From the NCBI GenBank assembly GCA_018401435.1, contig JAGYJW010000026.1:1-64000 (forward strand): a DNA stretch of 64,000 bases, in the 5' to 3' direction. This DNA is from Deltaproteobacteria bacterium. GTDB taxonomy: Bacteria; Myxococcota_A; UBA796; UBA2385. A model generated the notes under the pieces. That model saw nothing but the letters and a program-made list of their open reading frames with translations. It was not told the DNA's origin and ran no database searches. Below are positions 61,217-64,000 of the stretch, piece by piece. The position numbers were made by a program, and so were the translations under genes. Each line of letters opens with the position of its first letter. Within the stretch, counting starts at the first letter, position 1.

Positions 61217-61331
61217 CGGCGGGCCTGGGGCGCAGTCCCTGCCCGAGAGGGGTCCTCTTGCCGCTACACTACCGCCACCTTGAACGCTGCGGTCCCTCGG
61301 CGTATCCTCCGCGTCCTCGCTGGAGTCCTCG

Positions 61332-62951
61332 ATGCCTCGCCCCTCGGTCCTCCTCCTGCTGCCTACCGTGGCCCTCGCAATCAGCGCCTGCGGCCAGGAC
61401 TACGAGGTCAACGCCCAGAAGCGCGTCCTCTCCACCGCCCAGGCCACCTTCGACGCCGGCATGGTCGCGGTCAACGACCGCGAGACCCTCGACGTCCTGC
61501 TCTACAGCACCGGCCGTGGCGCGGTCACCATCTTCGACATCCAGGTGGAGGACAACGAGCACTGGAGCGTGAGCCCCGGCTGGCAGGCCTTCGACGAAGA
61601 CGACGATCCCGAGACCCTGGTCTTGCAGGGCGGCAGCGACGAGGACCCCGACAGCGCCCTCTTCGAGGTGGTCTTCCGCCCCGGCGCCGAGTTGCAATAC
61701 CGCACCGTCCTGACCATCATCTCCAACGACAGCGAGGTCACCGAGCGCACCGAAGACGACAATGGCATCTGGAAGATCGTGCTTCGGGGCATCGGCCGCG
61801 TCCCCTGCGGCAATGTCTACCCCCTGTTTCACGACTTTGGACCCCGGGCCCCGGGCGGCTACTTCAGCCGCCAGGCCAGGGTCGAGAACTGCGGCGGCGT
61901 GACCCTCACCGTGGCCGACTTCAACCCGGTCGGCAGCACCAGCTTCAGCGTCGAGAGCGTGACGCCCATGCTGGTCCTGCCCGGGGATAGCGACACCATC
62001 GAGCTGGCCTTCCAGCCGGCAGGCGGGGCCCCGGCGGCCTCGGCCGACATCGAGATCGTGTCCAACGACCCCGACCTCGCCCTGTCCACCATCGCCGTGC
62101 TGGGCAACGACTGCAGCCAGTCCATCCTGCCCCAGTGGGACAACGACAACGACGGCTGGCTGGCCTGTGCGGGCGACTGCGACGACAACGACGCGTCGGT
62201 GAACCCCAGCATGCCCGAGCGCCCCGACAACGGCAAGGACGACGACTGCGACGGCGTCGAGAACGAGCCTGCCGGGCTCAATATCGACGATGACGGCGAC
62301 GGGTACACCGAAAATGACGGCGACTGCCACGACGGGGACCCCGAGATCTACCCTGGCGCCCCCGAACGTCAGAACCAGATGGACGACGACTGCGACGGCC
62401 GCATCGACGAGGGCACGACCTGGTACGACGACGACGGCGACGGCCTGTCTGAGCGCGAGGGCGACTGCGACGACGCCAACAACCTGGTCTACCCCGGCGC
62501 CCCCGAGAGCCAGAACGAGATCGACGACGACTGCGACGGGCAGGTGGACGAGGGCTTCTACACCTTCGACGACGACTTTGACGGCTTTGCCGATGTCGAG
62601 CCCGACGGCCAGAACGACTGCAACGACGAAGACCCCTGGACCTACCCGGGTGCCGCCGAAGACTGCGACAACCGCGACAACGACTGCGACGGCGAGATCG
62701 ACGAGGGCGAAGACGGCAGCCCCAACGGCGCCTGCGCCTTCCTGGTCGAGCGCGTGGTCGCCACCGAAGCCCCCAAGGGCTGCAGCAGCTTGCCTGCTGA
62801 CAGCGCCGGCGGCGCCGGGGGCCTGGGCCTTCTGGCGGGGCTGGCGGGGCTGGTGGGTCTGTTGGCTGCCGCCGCCGCGGCTGAACCTCGCTCCCGCGGG
62901 GCTGCAGCCGACGGCGCCGCCCCTCAGCGATCCGAAGACCGGAACAGGTAG
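61332..62951 (+). CDS. MopE-type Asp/Cys-repeat lipoprotein with MYXO-CTERM-like tail
   Basis: 539 aa. Lipobox ISAC (Cys20) ends the signal peptide. Residues about 25-250 form beta-sandwich (ASPM/SPD-2/hydin-like) repeats. From about 270 to 480 there are repeated metal-binding-type motifs, for example GDCDDNDASVNPSMPE and DDDCDGRIDEG, each with a paired Cys and acidic spacing. The C-terminus has KGCSSLPADS, a Gly/Leu-rich helix and basic EPRSRGA, a MYXO-CTERM-like sorting tail. Lipid modification and C-terminal sorting in one protein is unexpected. Probably at the cell surface, binding calcium. Confidence 0.8.
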   Translation: MPRPSVLLLLPTVALAISACGQDYEVNAQKRVLSTAQATFDAGMVAVNDRETLDVLLYSTGRGAVTIFDIQVEDNEHWSVSPGWQAFDEDDDPETLVLQGGSDEDPDSALFEVVFRPGAELQYRTVLTIISNDSEVTERTEDDNGIWKIVLRGIGRVPCGNVYPLFHDFGPRAPGGYFSRQARVENCGGVTLTVADFNPVGSTSFSVESVTPMLVLPGDSDTIELAFQPAGGAPAASADIEIVSNDPDLALSTIAVLGNDCSQSILPQWDNDNDGWLACAGDCDDNDASVNPSMPERPDNGKDDDCDGVENEPAGLNIDDDGDGYTENDGDCHDGDPEIYPGAPERQNQMDDDCDGRIDEGTTWYDDDGDGLSEREGDCDDANNLVYPGAPESQNEIDDDCDGQVDEGFYTFDDDFDGFADVEPDGQNDCNDEDPWTYPGAAEDCDNRDNDCDGEIDEGEDGSPNGACAFLVERVVATEAPKGCSSLPADSAGGAGGLGLLAGLAGLVGLLAAAAAAEPRSRGAAADGAAPQRSEDRNR

Positions 62952-64000
62952 CTCTTGCCCAGCGCGCGCCCGCCGCTCACCCAGTTGCGGCCGCCCAGCA
63001 CGAGGTCCTGGAGCCCGTCCCCGTCAAAGTCGCCCGACACCCAGGTCTGACCGGTGCCGTCGTTGGCGGACTCGCAGCGGAACTCGGCCACCTGCGAATC
63101 CAGGGGGGTCGTGCCCAGACCGGCCACCGACGACAGCAGCTCGCCGCCGACCACCCGCACGCGCCCTTCACCGCCCACGCCGCCCGACGGCTCGGTGACC
63201 AGCAGGTCGTCCAGGCCGTCGCCATCCAGGTCGCCGGTATTGCCCAGCGTGGCCCCCAGGCGGCCATTGGACCACTCGCCACGCAGCCAGGCCTCCGACA
63301 GGTTGGGCCCGTCCAGGCCGATCCCCGACAGGATGCTGCCCACGTCGGCGTAGAAGTGCACGGCGCCCACCTCCAGGCTGCCCCCCCGATCCTCGCCCAG
63401 GCGGGTGATGGCGGCATCGGTCAGCCCGTCGCCGTCAAAATCGCCAAAAGCAAAGCTGTAGCCGAAGTAGTCATTGACCCCGGCCGTGCCCACCATGCTC
63501 GCCCAGGCCAGCCCGGCCACCGTGCCATCGCTGGCCGGAACGCCGCTGATGAAGCTGATGACCCCGGGGGTCGTGCCGCCCGCGCTCAGGCCCTGGGACA
63601 GGACTAGCTCGCCCTGGCCGTCGCCATCCAGGTCGGGGGCGCTGCCCACCTTCCAGAGCGCGCCCGGACTGTCCAGGGTGATGATGCGATCCACCAGCGG
63701 CAAGAGGTCGCCGCTGCTGCCCAGATCCGCCAGGGGCACCAGCCAGACCGCGCTGTTGACCGGCGCGCTGCCATAGCTGGCCGCATAGAAGGGCGTGACC
63801 ACCAGCTGGTCCATCTGCCCGTCCCCATCGACATCCCACAGCTGCAAGCCCTGGCTGTAGACCGTGGAGCTGGAGCTGTTGTTGATGTTGTAGCCAAAGG
63901 TGGCGTCGGCATCGGCCGAGGACATCGTGGCATTCCAGCGGGGCGCGCCGTCAAAGCGGCGCAGCACCCAGTCGGTGCCCGCGACCTCACCGCTGCCCAC
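62924..64000 (-). CDS. FG-GAP (integrin-alpha-like) repeat surface protein (5' partial)
   Basis: 358 aa visible; the 5' part lies beyond the window. It contains at least five FG-GAP type repeats with calcium loops: LWDVDGDGQMDQLVVT, APDLDGDGQGELVLSQ, FGDFDGDGLTDAAITR, TGDLDGDGLDDLLVTE and SGDFDGDGLQDLVLGG. These form a beta-propeller of about seven blades. The start, signal peptide and any further domains are not visible. It overlaps the upstream convergent gene by 28 bases at the 3' ends. Likely an extracellular adhesin or matrix protein. Confidence 0.82.
   Translation of the reverse strand: MGSGEVAGTDWVLRRFDGAPRWNATMSSADADATFGYNINNSSSSTVYSQGLQLWDVDGDGQMDQLVVTPFYAASYGSAPVNSAVWLVPLADLGSSGDLLPLVDRIITLDSPGALWKVGSAPDLDGDGQGELVLSQGLSAGGTTPGVISFISGVPASDGTVAGLAWASMVGTAGVNDYFGYSFAFGDFDGDGLTDAAITRLGEDRGGSLEVGAVHFYADVGSILSGIGLDGPNLSEAWLRGEWSNGRLGATLGNTGDLDGDGLDDLLVTEPSGGVGGEGRVRVVGGELLSSVAGLGTTPLDSQVAEFRCESANDGTGQTWVSGDFDGDGLQDLVLGGRNWVSGGRALGKSYLFRSSDR

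Overview
The window is very GC-rich and densely packed, with many ATGA or GTGA stop/start overlaps. It reads like a chromosome of a member of the Myxococcota (or a close deltaproteobacterial relative). The evidence is a MopE-type Asp/Cys-rich repeat lipoprotein with a MYXO-CTERM-like tail, a small PilZ protein, an outer-membrane barrel plus TPR pair of the myxobacterial type, Hanks-type kinases, a sigma-54-like promoter and several VWA surface proteins. I see no rRNA, tRNA or CRISPR array.

Layout. 0.7-6.9 kb (minus): type IV pilus minor pilin operon fimT-pilV-pilW-pilX-pilY1. 7-11.1 kb: a response regulator and TPR lipoprotein (minus) facing two family-4-like glycosyltransferases (plus), all with reading-frame breaks. 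11.2-19.9 kb: a FapA/bactofilin-like protein, a PilZ protein, a VWA lipoprotein, an outer-membrane barrel coupled to a TPR protein, and a Ser/Thr kinase coupled to a lipoprotein. 19.9-27.1 kb (minus): an Ig-like/beta-barrel surface protein, a thioredoxin-fold lipoprotein, a Pro-rich hypothetical and a fused M16 peptidase. 27.1-29.2 kb: a decayed ISAs1-type transposase and a cluster of 23-bp repeats. 29.2-36.8 kb: hemW, then a complete N-type ATPase operon (atpDCQRBEFAG) behind a sigma-54-type -24/-12 element. 36.8-41.1 kb: grpE-dnaK-dnaJ. 41.2-46.8 kb: an LpoA/LppC-like lipoprotein, thiL and two CNNM/CorC-type CBS membrane proteins. 46.9-49.7 kb: a second, unusual Hsp70 and a SPOUT RNA methyltransferase. 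49.7-52.2 kb (minus): acylphosphatase and ligA. 52.3-59.7 kb: an HDOD-GGDEF protein, two uncharacterised divergent genes, a gamma-glutamylcyclotransferase-like protein, kdsA and a PGM1-type ATP-grasp ligase. 59.7-64 kb: a flagellin with an inserted VWA domain behind a near-consensus sigma-28 promoter, the MopE-type lipoprotein and an FG-GAP surface protein.

The most striking object is the flagellin-VWA chimera at 59734-61160. Flagellin D1-type segments flank a complete VWA domain with an intact MIDAS motif, and the gene is preceded by CTCAA-N15-ACCGATAA. Because PilY1, in the same window, also carries VWA, both surface filament systems may present VWA adhesive modules.

Caution: single-base frame breaks cluster in the most GC-rich stretches (7-11 kb, 20.6-21.9 kb, 23.9-24.3 kb, 34.5-37.8 kb, about 54.2 kb and about 61.07 kb). 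Conserved family motifs continue in the shifted frames, so many are probably sequencing or assembly errors rather than pseudogenes. Coordinates of those genes span the reconstructed reading frame.
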